The translations under genes were made by a program, and so were the position numbers. Of a DNA stretch of 8,858 nt, positions 1 through 6,268 are shown in pieces. The DNA is taken from NCBI RefSeq assembly GCF_937906425.1, contig NZ_CALCYR010000168.1, positions 1 to 8,858 on the forward strand, given 5' to 3'. The DNA is from an uncultured Methanobrevibacter sp. GTDB taxonomy: Archaea; Methanobacteriota; Methanobacteria; Methanobacteriales; Methanobacteriaceae. The notes below the pieces were generated by a model that was given only the letters and a program-made list of their open reading frames with translations, was not told the DNA's origin and made no database searches. Numbering within the stretch: the stretch's first letter is position 1; the number at the start of each line of letters is the position of its first letter.

Positions 1-72
1 AGTTTAAAAAGTTTAAAAAGTTTAAAAAGTTTAAAAAGTTTAAAAAGTTTAAAAAGTTTAAAAAAGTTTAAG
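1..72. repeat. 9-bp tandem repeat array (agtttaaaa)n, running off the left edge
   Basis: Seven perfect consecutive copies of agtttaaaa begin at 1, 10, 19, 28, 37, 46 and 55. One inserted A is followed by a partial eighth copy at 65-70. The array starts at base 1, so its true length is unknown. It lies just downstream of the minus-strand epimerase gene. Read on that strand each unit is TTTTAAACT, so a transcript leaving the gene would carry a series of short U tracts, the type of signal used for archaeal termination. The termination role is inference. Confidence 0.95.
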
Positions 73-86
73 AAAAATTAAAAAAA
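73..86 (-). terminator. Possible U-tract terminator of the epimerase gene
   Basis: On the minus strand, 27-41 bases after the TAA stop of the epimerase gene, there is a run of seven T (80-86) followed by TTAATTTTTCTT. No strong hairpin precedes it, which suits archaeal factor-assisted U-tract termination. The 9-bp repeat array immediately beyond adds further T5 tracts. Position and role are inferred from base composition only. Confidence 0.4.
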
Positions 87-113
87 GAGTAAAGAATTTA
101 AAAATTCAAATAA

Positions 114-1109
114 TTAAAATTCTGCATCTCTTTCAATATCTTCCCAGTTTTCACAAAACCAATCATAAACTCTTTCAAGACCGTCATCAAAGGAAACGGT
201 TGGTTTATAATCAAGAATGTCCTTTGCCTTTTCAATAGAGGACAACAATTTGGTTTTGGCATCCCAATTTCTTCTAGCCACATAAGCGATTCCCTCTTCG
301 TTTCCGGTGAGGCTGTTTACCTTATTAGCCATGTCAATTACCCTATGATCCTTACCGGAACCAAGATTGATAGCTTCTCCAATAGCTTCCTCTTCAATTC
401 CCATTGCTAAAAGACCGTTTACAATATCTCCAACAAAAGTCCAGTCCCTTGTTTCGGTTCCATCACCTGTAATAGGCAAAGCCTGATTGGTCATTGACCA
501 ATAGAAAAAGTTAGGAATTACATTTCTGTATTTTCCAGGAACCTCTCCAGGCCCAAACACATTAAAGAACCTTGCATTTACAATAGGCATATCATATAGG
601 TTATGGAAATAATTTGTGTACAATTCACCAAGAAGTTTTGTTACCTGATATGGAGTATGCAATGAAATGGAAATGTCATGTTCCTCAAATGGCATTTTAG
701 AGTCAAGCCCATAGACTCCACAACCGGAGGATGAATATACAAATCTTTCAACTCCAGTCAATTGAGCATATTGCAATACCTTTAAAATACCAATACCGTT
801 TACCATCAAATCTGTTTCAGGATTATCAACACTATTCTGATTAGCGAAATGAGCAGCCAAATGGAAAACATAGTCAGGTTTCATCTTAAAGACGCGTTTA
901 AGTTCCTCATCGTCAAGAATGTCCCCTTGAATAAGTTCAACATTTTCATTTATTGGAACATTCCATTCATAAGCGGAGGACATATTATCCAAAATGATTA
1001 CCTTTTCAGCTCCAAGTTCAGCCAATTTACGAGTCAAGTTACTTCCTACACAACCTGCTCCGCCAGTTACCAAAATAGTCTTATCCTGATATTCATTATA
1101 TTTAGCCAT
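114..1109 (-). CDS. NAD-dependent epimerase/dehydratase (UDP-glucose 4-epimerase-like, extended SDR)
   Basis: A 331-residue extended short-chain dehydrogenase/reductase, the usual length for sugar-nucleotide epimerases and dehydratases. It should act in the cytoplasm on a nucleotide sugar, supplying sugars for surface glycans or pseudomurein; the exact substrate cannot be read from sequence. Visible motifs are the Rossmann glycine motif TGGAGCVGSN (15-24), an acidic residue at the end of beta-2 (D41) favouring NAD over NADP, HLAA (83-86), the serine stretch SSSG (126-129) and the catalytic Y154-x3-K158. The segment RFFNVFGPG (180-188) and a GDGTETRDWTFVGDIV motif near 215-230 are typical of this family. 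The ATG at 1109 is preceded by TGTGAT three bases upstream, a good archaeal ribosome binding site. The gene runs away from the flavin oxidoreductase across a long divergent spacer and is followed by T tracts and the 9-bp array. UDP-glucuronate epimerase or dTDP-glucose dehydratase are alternatives. Confidence 0.93.
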   Translation of the reverse strand: MAKYNEYQDKTILVTGGAGCVGSNLTRKLAELGAEKVIILDNMSSAYEWNVPINENVELIQGDILDDEELKRVFKMKPDYVFHLAAHFANQNSVDNPETDLMVNGIGILKVLQYAQLTGVERFVYSSSGCGVYGLDSKMPFEEHDISISLHTPYQVTKLLGELYTNYFHNLYDMPIVNARFFNVFGPGEVPGKYRNVIPNFFYWSMTNQALPITGDGTETRDWTFVGDIVNGLLAMGIEEEAIGEAINLGSGKDHRVIDMANKVNSLTGNEEGIAYVARRNWDAKTKLLSSIEKAKDILDYKPTVSFDDGLERVYDWFCENWEDIERDAEF

Positions 1110-1234
1110 ATTATCACATAGTTAGTTTAATAGTTTATATTTCTTTTATTAGTTAAAGTTTAAGTATGATTAATGTTTTTATTAATTTAAATCACTTAAA
1201 AGGCAATTAAAATAAATTTAAATCATTGAAATGT

Positions 1235-1270
1235 AATTAAAATAAATTAAAATAAATTAAAATAAATTAA
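1235..1270. repeat. 10-bp tandem repeat, unit aataaattaa
   Basis: After aattaa at 1235-1240 the unit aataaattaa occurs three times in perfect register (1241-1250, 1251-1260, 1261-1270). It is preceded by two imperfect copies, about 31 bp apart, of a longer block beginning aatttaaatca (near 1185 and 1216). Pure AT composition makes replication slippage the simplest origin. Confidence 0.85.
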
Positions 1271-1428
1271 TATTACTTTAAAAAGATAAATGAAAATAAA
1301 TAATATTTTTAATTGAATAAAATAAAAAAATTCTTATTTAATAGTTTATAATTTTTTATTAATAAAATTAATTAATTAAAGTTAATTTTTTTTAAAAAAA
1401 TAGCCATTTTTAATTAATTTCACTTTTT

Positions 1429-1510
1429 ATAATTAAAAATAATTTAGCTGAAAATTAATTAATCCTTTTAAAATTAAAAATAAGTTACTTGAAAATTACT
1501 TAATCCTTTT
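1429..1510. repeat. 41-bp tandem duplication
   Basis: Two adjacent 41-bp units, 1429-1469 and 1470-1510, align without gaps. Their right halves (tgaaaatta.ttaatcctttt) match at 20 of 21 positions, and a third partial copy starts at 1511 (tataattgaaaa). The array ends about 20 bases before the TATA box of the flavin oxidoreductase gene, so a copy-number change could alter sequence just upstream of that promoter. Confidence 0.85.
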
Positions 1511-1530
1511 TATAATTGAAAAAATATAGA

Positions 1531-1538
1531 TTTATATA
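1531..1538 (+). promoter_or_regulatory. Archaeal TATA box (tttatata) upstream of the flavin oxidoreductase
   Basis: The sequence tttatata matches the archaeal box A consensus and is preceded by purine-containing sequence (aaaatatag) that could act as a BRE. Transcription would start about 25 bases downstream, near 1558-1563, giving a leader of roughly 80 bases before the ATG at 1640. A second TATA-like stretch at 1615-1622 is too close to the ATG to leave room for the ribosome binding site in the transcript. Confidence 0.5.
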
Positions 1539-1630
1539 AATTAAAGAGAATAAATTAAATTAAGAAAGATTATTCTATATTATACAAATGAATTTAATCT
1601 GAAAATGATTTGAGTTTATAAAAAAAGAAA

Positions 1631-1635
1631 GTGAT
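1631..1635 (+). promoter_or_regulatory. Ribosome binding site GTGAT that fixes the start at 1640
   Basis: The sequence gtgat ends four bases before the ATG at 1640. The same GTGAT-like motif sits 3-4 bases before the ATG of most genes in this window. It overlaps the alternative starts GTG (1631) and ATG (1634), which would themselves have no ribosome binding site. It therefore favours 1640 as the true start. Confidence 0.7.
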
Positions 1636-1639
1636 GTGT

Positions 1640-2641
1640 ATGAAAGATATATTTGATAGCGTCCAGTTAGGCGATTTTGAGTTGAAAAGCAGAATCGTAA
1701 GAACTGGAACATGGGAACGCCAAACCCATGATGGAGGATTTTTAGACAATGAAGTTTTTGAAAAGTATGAGAAAATAGCTAAAAGTGGTGTGGGAGCAAT
1801 CAACACTGAAATATTTACCCTTGATCCCCATGACCGTTTCTATGAGTTTACAACAAACATGAACTACAAGGGATTCATAAAAGACTATAAGGAAATTACA
1901 GACATTGCTCATGCATATAATGTGCCTGTATTTGCCCAAATAGCTCCATTCTACTACAATGACGGATTAAACCAAAAAGTGGAAGCAAACGACATCAGCC
2001 TTGAAGGAATCAGACATTTCCAAACAGACATTATCATGGCTGCTAAAAAGTTATCCTTTGCAGGATTTGATGGAATTCAATTGAACATGGGAAATAACTT
2101 TTACCTTTCAAGATTCATTAACCCTTATTTCAATCAAAGAACTGATGATTATGGTGGAAACACCTTAAACAGAACAAGAATGGTACTTGAAATAATCAAG
2201 GTAATCAAAAGCAATTATGACCTCCATATCACCTGCAGAATTAACCCTAATGATGTAAGAAAAGGTGGAATTACCTATGATGAAAGTATTGAAATAGCCA
2301 AATTGCTTGAAAAGTATGGTGCAGATTGTATCCAACTGACTGCAAGAACAATTTCATACTTCTACAATGAGGAAGGAGGACTTCACCCATATTTGATTTA
2401 TGCAAATAGGCTTATTGATGAGTTAAACATTCCAGTAATCCTTGGCGGAAGTTTAAGAGACATGAAAAGCATGAATGACATTTTAAATTCAACCAATATT
2501 GAACTTATGTCAATGTCCAAACCATTTGTGGCACAAGCAGACTTTTTAAGTGAATGGAAGGCAAATGGAGAGGGACACACCCGTTGCCAATCATGCAATA
2601 ATTGTTATACCAAAAAGAGCAGTACTTGTTTAAAGTACTGA
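1640..2641 (+). CDS. NADH:flavin oxidoreductase / Old Yellow Enzyme family protein
   Basis: A 333-residue FMN-binding TIM-barrel protein of the Old Yellow Enzyme family, cytoplasmic and expected to reduce an activated double bond or similar acceptor; the substrate is unknown. Family hallmarks are FDGIQLNMG followed by SRFINPYFNQRTDDYGG (about 143-174 in this numbering), a late-barrel LGG (268-270) and SKPFV (293-297) for FMN phosphate binding. The usual substrate-binding His pair (HxxH/HxxN after the FDGV strand) is replaced by Asn (N149 and N152). The C-terminus has four cysteines, C316-x2-C319-x2-C322-x7-C330, as in short clostridial and archaeal relatives, possibly for an Fe-S cluster or zinc. 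There is no second (TMADH-like) FAD/NAD domain. The frame is open from GTG 1631 and ATG 1634, but GTGAT at 1631-1635 favours ATG 1640. The gene stands alone on the plus strand and is followed by a T-rich terminator. Confidence 0.9.
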   Translation: MKDIFDSVQLGDFELKSRIVRTGTWERQTHDGGFLDNEVFEKYEKIAKSGVGAINTEIFTLDPHDRFYEFTTNMNYKGFIKDYKEITDIAHAYNVPVFAQIAPFYYNDGLNQKVEANDISLEGIRHFQTDIIMAAKKLSFAGFDGIQLNMGNNFYLSRFINPYFNQRTDDYGGNTLNRTRMVLEIIKVIKSNYDLHITCRINPNDVRKGGITYDESIEIAKLLEKYGADCIQLTARTISYFYNEEGGLHPYLIYANRLIDELNIPVILGGSLRDMKSMNDILNSTNIELMSMSKPFVAQADFLSEWKANGEGHTRCQSCNNCYTKKSSTCLKY

Positions 2642-2660
2642 TCTTTTATTTTTTTAAGAT
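2641..2660 (+). terminator. T-rich terminator after the flavin oxidoreductase
   Basis: Beginning at the last base of the stop codon, the sequence runs atcttttattttttt then aagat. It holds a long T tract, and atctt/aagat can pair as a five-base stem around it. It lies in the gap between convergent genes, exactly where termination is expected. Confidence 0.6.
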
Positions 2661-2741
2661 TATACTTAACTATGTTAAATATTTAAATTATAAAAAATGA
2701 AGGAAAACAAAGAAATTATAATTAAACCTTAAATAAAACTT

Positions 2742-2806
2742 AAAATAAAAAATAAGAAAAAATAGAATAATAAAAATCAAAAAGAAAGATAAAAAATAAA
2801 AAAGGA
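2742..2806 (-). terminator. Serial U-tract terminator region of the CBS-domain gene
   Basis: The plus strand here is almost purely A with G and T interruptions. On the minus strand, downstream of the CBS-domain stop, it therefore gives a succession of T5-T6 runs (complement of aaaaaa runs near 2747, 2757, 2791 and 2798). Multiple U tracts without a hairpin fit archaeal termination. The remainder of the convergent gap, 2661-2741, is AT-rich with nothing else recognised. Confidence 0.4.
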
Positions 2807-2835
2807 GAAATTAAACCAAAAGAGATAAAAAATAA

Positions 2836-3471
2836 TTAACGTCTTGCACGACCTACCTTACGTGCAATTACAATTTCTCCAACGGAAATAAGTCCTGCAA
2901 AGAACTTTTCAAGACCACCGGTAGCCCAAATAGCTTCACCAAAAGTAGCATTTTCAATATTACGTTCATACTCTTCTGGAGTGATTTTAACACCAGTTGT
3001 TCTTGTACTTATTTTAGCGGAAGCATCCATAAGTTCTTCCCAAGTAATTCCTCTCAATTCCTCTTCCATAGCTTCATAGATCTTCTTGACCTTGATATCA
3101 TATAATGCAGACATTGAATCTACAATATCTACAGATCTGCTTACACCAATAACCTGATTTTCATCATTTATTATAGGAATGCTGATTAACTTGTTTTTAG
3201 AAGTCTCAATAACAATATTTCTAGCAGGTTCATTTTCACCAATGAACATAATTTCACTAACAGGACTCATCACATCCTCAATGGTGCTTTTACCTTCACG
3301 TAATCCTTTAGTAATGTTAAATGAAGTAATCCAACCAACTAATTTCATAGAATCATCCAATACAGGCGCAGTGAAACGTCTAGACTCTTCCATCTTAATA
3401 GAAACATCTACAATTAAATCATCTTTTGAAACAAAAATAAATGCTTCATCCATCATCTCTTTAGCTTTCAT
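2836..3471 (-). CDS. CBS-domain protein with conserved C-terminal extension
   Basis: A 211-residue soluble protein with two CBS domains (about 1-58 and 63-120), the pair that forms a Bateman module binding adenine nucleotides or other ligands such as SAM. Motifs seen are FTAPVLDD then LVGWITS in the first, and SIPIINDENQVIGVSRS in the second. Residues 125-211 form an extra domain with no assigned family that ends in a basic tail (RKVGRARR). Its segment TFGEAIWATGGLEKFFAGL suggests a specific conserved fold. The frame is open from GTG 3480, but ATG 3471 is chosen because GGGGAAGTG lies upstream with the same register as the other ribosome sites here. It follows the polyferredoxin gene on the same strand after a 234-bp repeat-bearing gap. 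A regulatory or energy-sensing role for the neighbouring redox genes is inference; the function is unknown. Confidence 0.88.
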   Translation of the reverse strand: MKAKEMMDEAFIFVSKDDLIVDVSIKMEESRRFTAPVLDDSMKLVGWITSFNITKGLREGKSTIEDVMSPVSEIMFIGENEPARNIVIETSKNKLISIPIINDENQVIGVSRSVDIVDSMSALYDIKVKKIYEAMEEELRGITWEELMDASAKISTRTTGVKITPEEYERNIENATFGEAIWATGGLEKFFAGLISVGEIVIARKVGRARR

Positions 3472-3545
3472 ATTAAACACTTCCCCAATTATATTTTTAC
3501 TAAATAAACATAATTTAAATCCAATTAAGATTTAAATACAAATTG

Positions 3546-3613
3546 ATTTAGACACAAATACCAAATAATCTAAATCCAAACAAATTTAGACACAAATACC
3601 AAATAATCTAAAT
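3546..3613. repeat. Exact 30-bp direct repeat, 38-bp period
   Basis: The block starting atttagacacaaataccaaa is identical at 3546-3575 and 3584-3613, separated by 8 bases. Degenerate continuation follows: aaataccaaat at 3626-3636, and aagacctaaataa near 3615 and again near 3674. The whole 3481-3705 gap is nearly free of G on the plus strand, so a minus-strand transcript through it would be poor in C. It lies between the polyferredoxin and CBS-domain genes. Confidence 0.9.
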
Positions 3614-3705
3614 TAAGACCTAAATAAATACCAAATCAAGCAAATGACCCAAATCCAAAAGAATCCGAATCAAAGACCTAAATAATAAATAAATACAAAT
3701 AAATT

Positions 3706-4533
3706 CTATTTGTCCATTTCCAAGCTTAAAGCTCCTACAGGACATCTTGAACTACATTCATTACATCTAATACACTTGTCATGACTTAAGTTAACCATTC
3801 CATCCTCAACCTTAATGGCTTCAACAGGACAGTTGTCCTCACACAATCCACATCCAACACAAGTGTCCTGGTCCACATTGATATGAGAATAAATAACTAC
3901 AGGACCAAGATTTCTCTTAAGTGAAATGGCACCTTGAATACACAAGTTAGCACAAGATCCGCAAGCACAGCAACGGTTTTTATCAATGTATGAAAACATA
4001 TGCCCATCTTCAGAGTCAATAGCTCCAGTTTCAGGACACAGTTCGCCATGCGCTTCAATATATGCCTTGTCCCTAAGACTTATTGCATTTGTAGGACAGT
4101 ATTTTAGACAAGATCCGCAACCAATACAGATTTCCCTGTCAATGGAAATGTCCTCCATCTTAAGTGTTCTATGAGGGACTTTAACTTCCTTAAGATTGTA
4201 TTTGACAGAATCATCCTTATCAATTTCAGCCTCTGCATCCCAGACATAAATACAGGAAACCGGACATGTTTGAGCACAGATTTCACATTGCACACAATCC
4301 TCACCAATTTTAGCCCTCTTAAGCCAGGTTGCAGATGATATTACATTGATAGGACATTCCTCAACACAAAGATTACACCTAACACAACGTGAGGAAATGG
4401 TGATAAGCTTTTCATTATCCTTGTAGTTATGAATATCTATACTGAAATCATCTATATCTTCATCTAAATCTACAGATTTGAGAGTTATTTCCCTCTCCAA
4501 AACGTCAATCTGCTTTTTTAGTTCAATCTCCAT
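3706..4533 (-). CDS. Polyferredoxin with six [4Fe-4S] binding motifs
   Basis: A 275-residue soluble iron-sulfur protein with six C-x2-C-x2-C-x3-C motifs starting at C50, C80, C136, C188, C225 and C254. It is predicted to carry six [4Fe-4S] clusters as an electron wire. Five motifs end in Cys-Pro; the fourth reads RCCACGSCANLC, has an extra Cys and lacks the Pro. Additional cysteines are C94 and C166. Residues 1-45 are acidic and cysteine-free. The frame is open from 4578, but GGGGAT four bases before ATG 4533 makes that the likely start. Methanogen polyferredoxins carry electrons between hydrogenases and formylmethanofuran dehydrogenase. The Eha hydrogenase is known to include a 6[4Fe-4S] polyferredoxin, and nearby there is an Ftr homologue, so an Eha-related electron-transfer role is plausible inference. 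It is not an MvhB-type 12-cluster protein, being too short. Confidence 0.92.
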   Translation of the reverse strand: MEIELKKQIDVLEREITLKSVDLDEDIDDFSIDIHNYKDNEKLITISSRCVRCNLCVEECPINVISSATWLKRAKIGEDCVQCEICAQTCPVSCIYVWDAEAEIDKDDSVKYNLKEVKVPHRTLKMEDISIDREICIGCGSCLKYCPTNAISLRDKAYIEAHGELCPETGAIDSEDGHMFSYIDKNRCCACGSCANLCIQGAISLKRNLGPVVIYSHINVDQDTCVGCGLCEDNCPVEAIKVEDGMVNLSHDKCIRCNECSSRCPVGALSLEMDK

Positions 4534-4624
4534 AATAATCCCCATAGAAATTTTTAAACTTAAAATTTTAACCAACAATCAAAACATTTTTAAAATTGAC
4601 CACACAATCAATTCTAAAAAGGTT

Positions 4625-4634
4625 TTTATAAATT
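4625..4634 (-). promoter_or_regulatory. Possible TATA box for the polyferredoxin gene
   Basis: The minus strand reads AATTTATAAA here, close to the archaeal box A consensus, with AAGCTTA just upstream as a weak BRE candidate. Transcription would begin near 4600-4605, leaving about 70 bases of leader before ATG 4533. The surroundings are so AT-rich that chance matches are common. Confidence 0.35.
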
Positions 4635-4753
4635 TAAGCTTAAGAATTTTTTTAAATTATTTATAAAATAATCAAATCAGTTACACATATAATATCTATT
4701 TTTAAAATTATTAATATAATTTATTATTTTATTTTCAAAAATGAACAAATTTT

Positions 4754-4885
4754 AAATTTTTTTAAATAAAATAACCAAAATTACAAACAATTTTGTCAAT
4801 AAAAGTTTAAAAAATTTTTTTAAATAAAATAACCAAAATTGCAAACAATTTTGCCAATAAAAGTTTAAAAAATTTTTTTAAATTA
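4754..4885. repeat. 58-bp tandem repeat carrying a small hairpin
   Basis: Unit 1 is about 4754-4811 and unit 2 is 4812-4869. They differ at only two positions (4783/4841 A to G; 4796/4854 T to C). A third copy starts at 4870 and decays after about 15 bases. Each full unit contains the perfect inverted repeat CAAAATT, six-base loop, AATTTTG (4776-4795 and 4834-4853), followed by A6 and T7 runs. One substitution falls in the loop and the other just outside the stem, so both stems are intact. Confidence 0.92.
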
Positions 4886-4938
4886 AATATTGGGTTTAAA
4901 AATTCCAAATGAATTAAACAATTATTAAATTCATTTAA

Positions 4939-4997
4939 TTCATTAAACAGAATCAAAAAACATTTCATTAAATTTCATTAAACAGAATCAAAAAACA
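4939..4997. repeat. 24-bp direct repeat resembling the 3' end of the kinase gene
   Basis: The block ttcattaaacagaatcaaaa (extending to 24 bases) is identical at 4939-4962 and 4974-4997. Read on the minus strand each copy spells TTT TTT GAT TCT GTT TAA, that is FFDSV-stop. The real end of the kinase gene at 5014-5031 reads TTT ATT GAT TCT ATT TGA, that is FIDSI-stop. Stop-to-stop distances are 36 and 35 bases. Confidence 0.85.
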
Positions 4998-5013
4998 CCA
5001 TTAATCAAACTCA

Positions 5014-6030
5014 TCAAATAGAATCAATAAACTCCTTCAATTCATCCAAACTGGCTTGGCCTGAAACACCAATGGCCTGTACAGACTTTGATGCAACCCA
5101 ATTAGCAATTAAACATGATTTTGCCAAGTCATAATCATTTAGATAAGCGTATAAAAATCCGGAATTAAATGAATCTCCTGCAGCGGTTGTATCAACAGCC
5201 TCGCATTTGAATGCAGGAATCTTTACTTCCTCATCATTGCTGTTTATTGCATATGCACCTTCCTCTCCTCTTTTAACAACAACAGTATCTATTCCATCAT
5301 CACGGACATAAACAGCCAGGTCCCTAAAGCTAAGATCATTTTTGCCAGTTTTTTCCATATAATAATCCTCAAATAGAACCTTAAGCTCATTTTCATTTAT
5401 AAGAAGAATATTTGTTCTCTCAAGAATTTCCTTAAGTTCCAAAACACCCTTTTCAGCATAAAGAATGCCCGGATCAAAACTTAAAATAATATCATCCCTT
5501 AATATAGGCAACAATTCCTTTTGAGCATTGAAGGAATCTCCAACAAAGGAGGAATAATGAAGTATTTTAGCGGCATTAACATTTAATGGATTTATTTCCT
5601 CAATGGTGATTGTATCATTTACACCTGCATCAACATACAATGCCCTTTCTCCCTTATCGGAAACGAATCCGAGAACCTTACCGGAATTTCCCTCATCGGC
5701 ATAAATCAAATTGGTCAGATAAACATTATTCATCATTAAATTGTATTCAAGCAAATCCCCTTCAGCATCTGCAGCAATCTTTCCGATATATGATGTTGAA
5801 CATCCTAATTTGGAAAGACCTATAATTGTATTTGCAGCTGAACCACCAGGAGACTCCTCTTCACCCTTGATAAAACTTTCTCCATCAACTTCAGCAATAT
5901 TTGCAACATGATACAATTTATCTACATTCAATGCACCGAATCCAATTACATCAACATTGACTGAATCGTAGACTATTTCATCTACGCCTAAATCCTCTGC
6001 ACTAAGATTTTTTGATTTCTTATCTTCCAT
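5014..6030 (-). CDS. PfkB/ribokinase-family carbohydrate kinase
   Basis: A 338-residue cytoplasmic kinase of the PfkB family, which transfers phosphate from ATP to a sugar or nucleoside hydroxyl. The substrate is not identifiable; ribose, fructose 6-phosphate and nucleosides are all used by relatives. Both signatures are present: the glycine switch SPGGSAANT (60-68), and DTTAAGDSFNSGF (280-292) with D286 as the likely catalytic base and the anion-hole Gly/Ala loop before it. This differs slightly from the usual DTxGAGD because Ala replaces the first Gly. The N-terminal ~25 residues (acidic and lysine-rich) precede the first beta strand VDVIGFGALNVDK and are an extension relative to compact ribokinases. 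ATG 6030 is preceded by GTGAC four bases upstream, an acceptable ribosome site. It lies between the Ftr homologue and the polyferredoxin, in the same direction. Tandem copies of its terminal codons lie just downstream. Confidence 0.92.
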   Translation of the reverse strand: MEDKKSKNLSAEDLGVDEIVYDSVNVDVIGFGALNVDKLYHVANIAEVDGESFIKGEEESPGGSAANTIIGLSKLGCSTSYIGKIAADAEGDLLEYNLMMNNVYLTNLIYADEGNSGKVLGFVSDKGERALYVDAGVNDTITIEEINPLNVNAAKILHYSSFVGDSFNAQKELLPILRDDIILSFDPGILYAEKGVLELKEILERTNILLINENELKVLFEDYYMEKTGKNDLSFRDLAVYVRDDGIDTVVVKRGEEGAYAINSNDEEVKIPAFKCEAVDTTAAGDSFNSGFLYAYLNDYDLAKSCLIANWVASKSVQAIGVSGQASLDELKEFIDSI

Positions 6031-6127
6031 TTAAGTCACGACTTTAAAAAAAATTAAAATTGAGAATTCATTTAAATCAAGTTATTAAATTAAAATTTTT
6101 ATCAAATATTTCTTAAAAATTAAATTT

Positions 6128-6236
6128 AAAATTATAATTAAATTAATCTTAAAAATTAAAATTAAAAATAAAATTAATCTTAATAATTAAAATTAAAATT
6201 ATAATTAAATTAATCTTAAAAATTAAAATTAAAAAT
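6128..6236. repeat. 42-bp exact direct repeat within an attaatctta array
   Basis: The block starting aaaattataattaaattaat is identical at 6128-6169 and 6195-6236 (67-bp period). A shortened unit sits between them, so the core attaatctta appears three times, at 6142, 6173 and 6209, spaced 31 and 36 bases apart. Composition is almost entirely A and T with a single C per unit. Confidence 0.88.
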
Positions 6237-6268
6237 TAAAATTAAAATTAAAAGTATAATTTCCTAAA

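Larger units (their letters stand above)
1110..1639. other. Divergent AT-rich intergenic region with repeats and promoters
   Basis: About 530 bases lie between two divergently oriented genes. No convincing ORF, tRNA or structured RNA is seen. It must contain the promoters of both neighbours. The right half has a good TATA box for the flavin oxidoreductase. On the left, AAATATAAA on the minus strand (complement of 1134-1142) could serve the epimerase, but it would place the transcript start almost at the ATG, so that assignment is weak. The middle holds a 10-bp tandem array near 1235-1270 and a 41-bp tandem duplication at 1429-1510. Confidence 0.7.
4534..5013. other. 480-bp AT-rich spacer between kinase and polyferredoxin genes
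   Basis: Read on the minus strand, it first holds repeated copies of the kinase gene's last codons (4939-4997), then a 58-bp tandem repeat with hairpins (4754-4885), then a promoter-like stretch for the polyferredoxin near 4625-4634. No ORF or RNA gene is convincing. The layout suggests termination of the kinase transcript and a fresh start for the polyferredoxin. Confidence 0.65.

Noticed and set aside
98..283. Minus-strand open frame overlapping the epimerase C-terminus
   Set aside because: It lies in another frame of the same strand over well-conserved epimerase sequence; the translated product is not protein-like.
849..1121. Plus-strand open frame of 90 codons opposite the epimerase
   Set aside because: It is the antisense shadow of the Rossmann domain of a clear gene, has no recognisable protein features and has no ribosome site.
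1110..1639. tRNA or small structured RNA gene in the divergent spacer
   Set aside because: The sequence is almost entirely A/T with no stretch of mixed composition long enough for a tRNA-like fold.
1594..1939. Two minus-strand open frames over the start of the flavin oxidoreductase
   Set aside because: Both are opposite-strand shadows of the conserved N-terminal barrel sequence and show no coding signs of their own.
3986..4307. Short open frames on both strands within the polyferredoxin gene
   Set aside because: The six cysteine motifs are in the frame annotated as coding. The alternatives are by-products of its repetitive composition.
4530..4578. Upstream start of the polyferredoxin at 4578
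   Set aside because: The extra 15 residues are encoded by AT-rich leader sequence and lack a ribosome site, whereas GGGGAT stands four bases before the ATG at 4533.
4754..4997. CRISPR array
   Set aside because: Repeats are directly adjacent or nearly so, AT-only, with no unique spacers of uniform length and no cas genes nearby.
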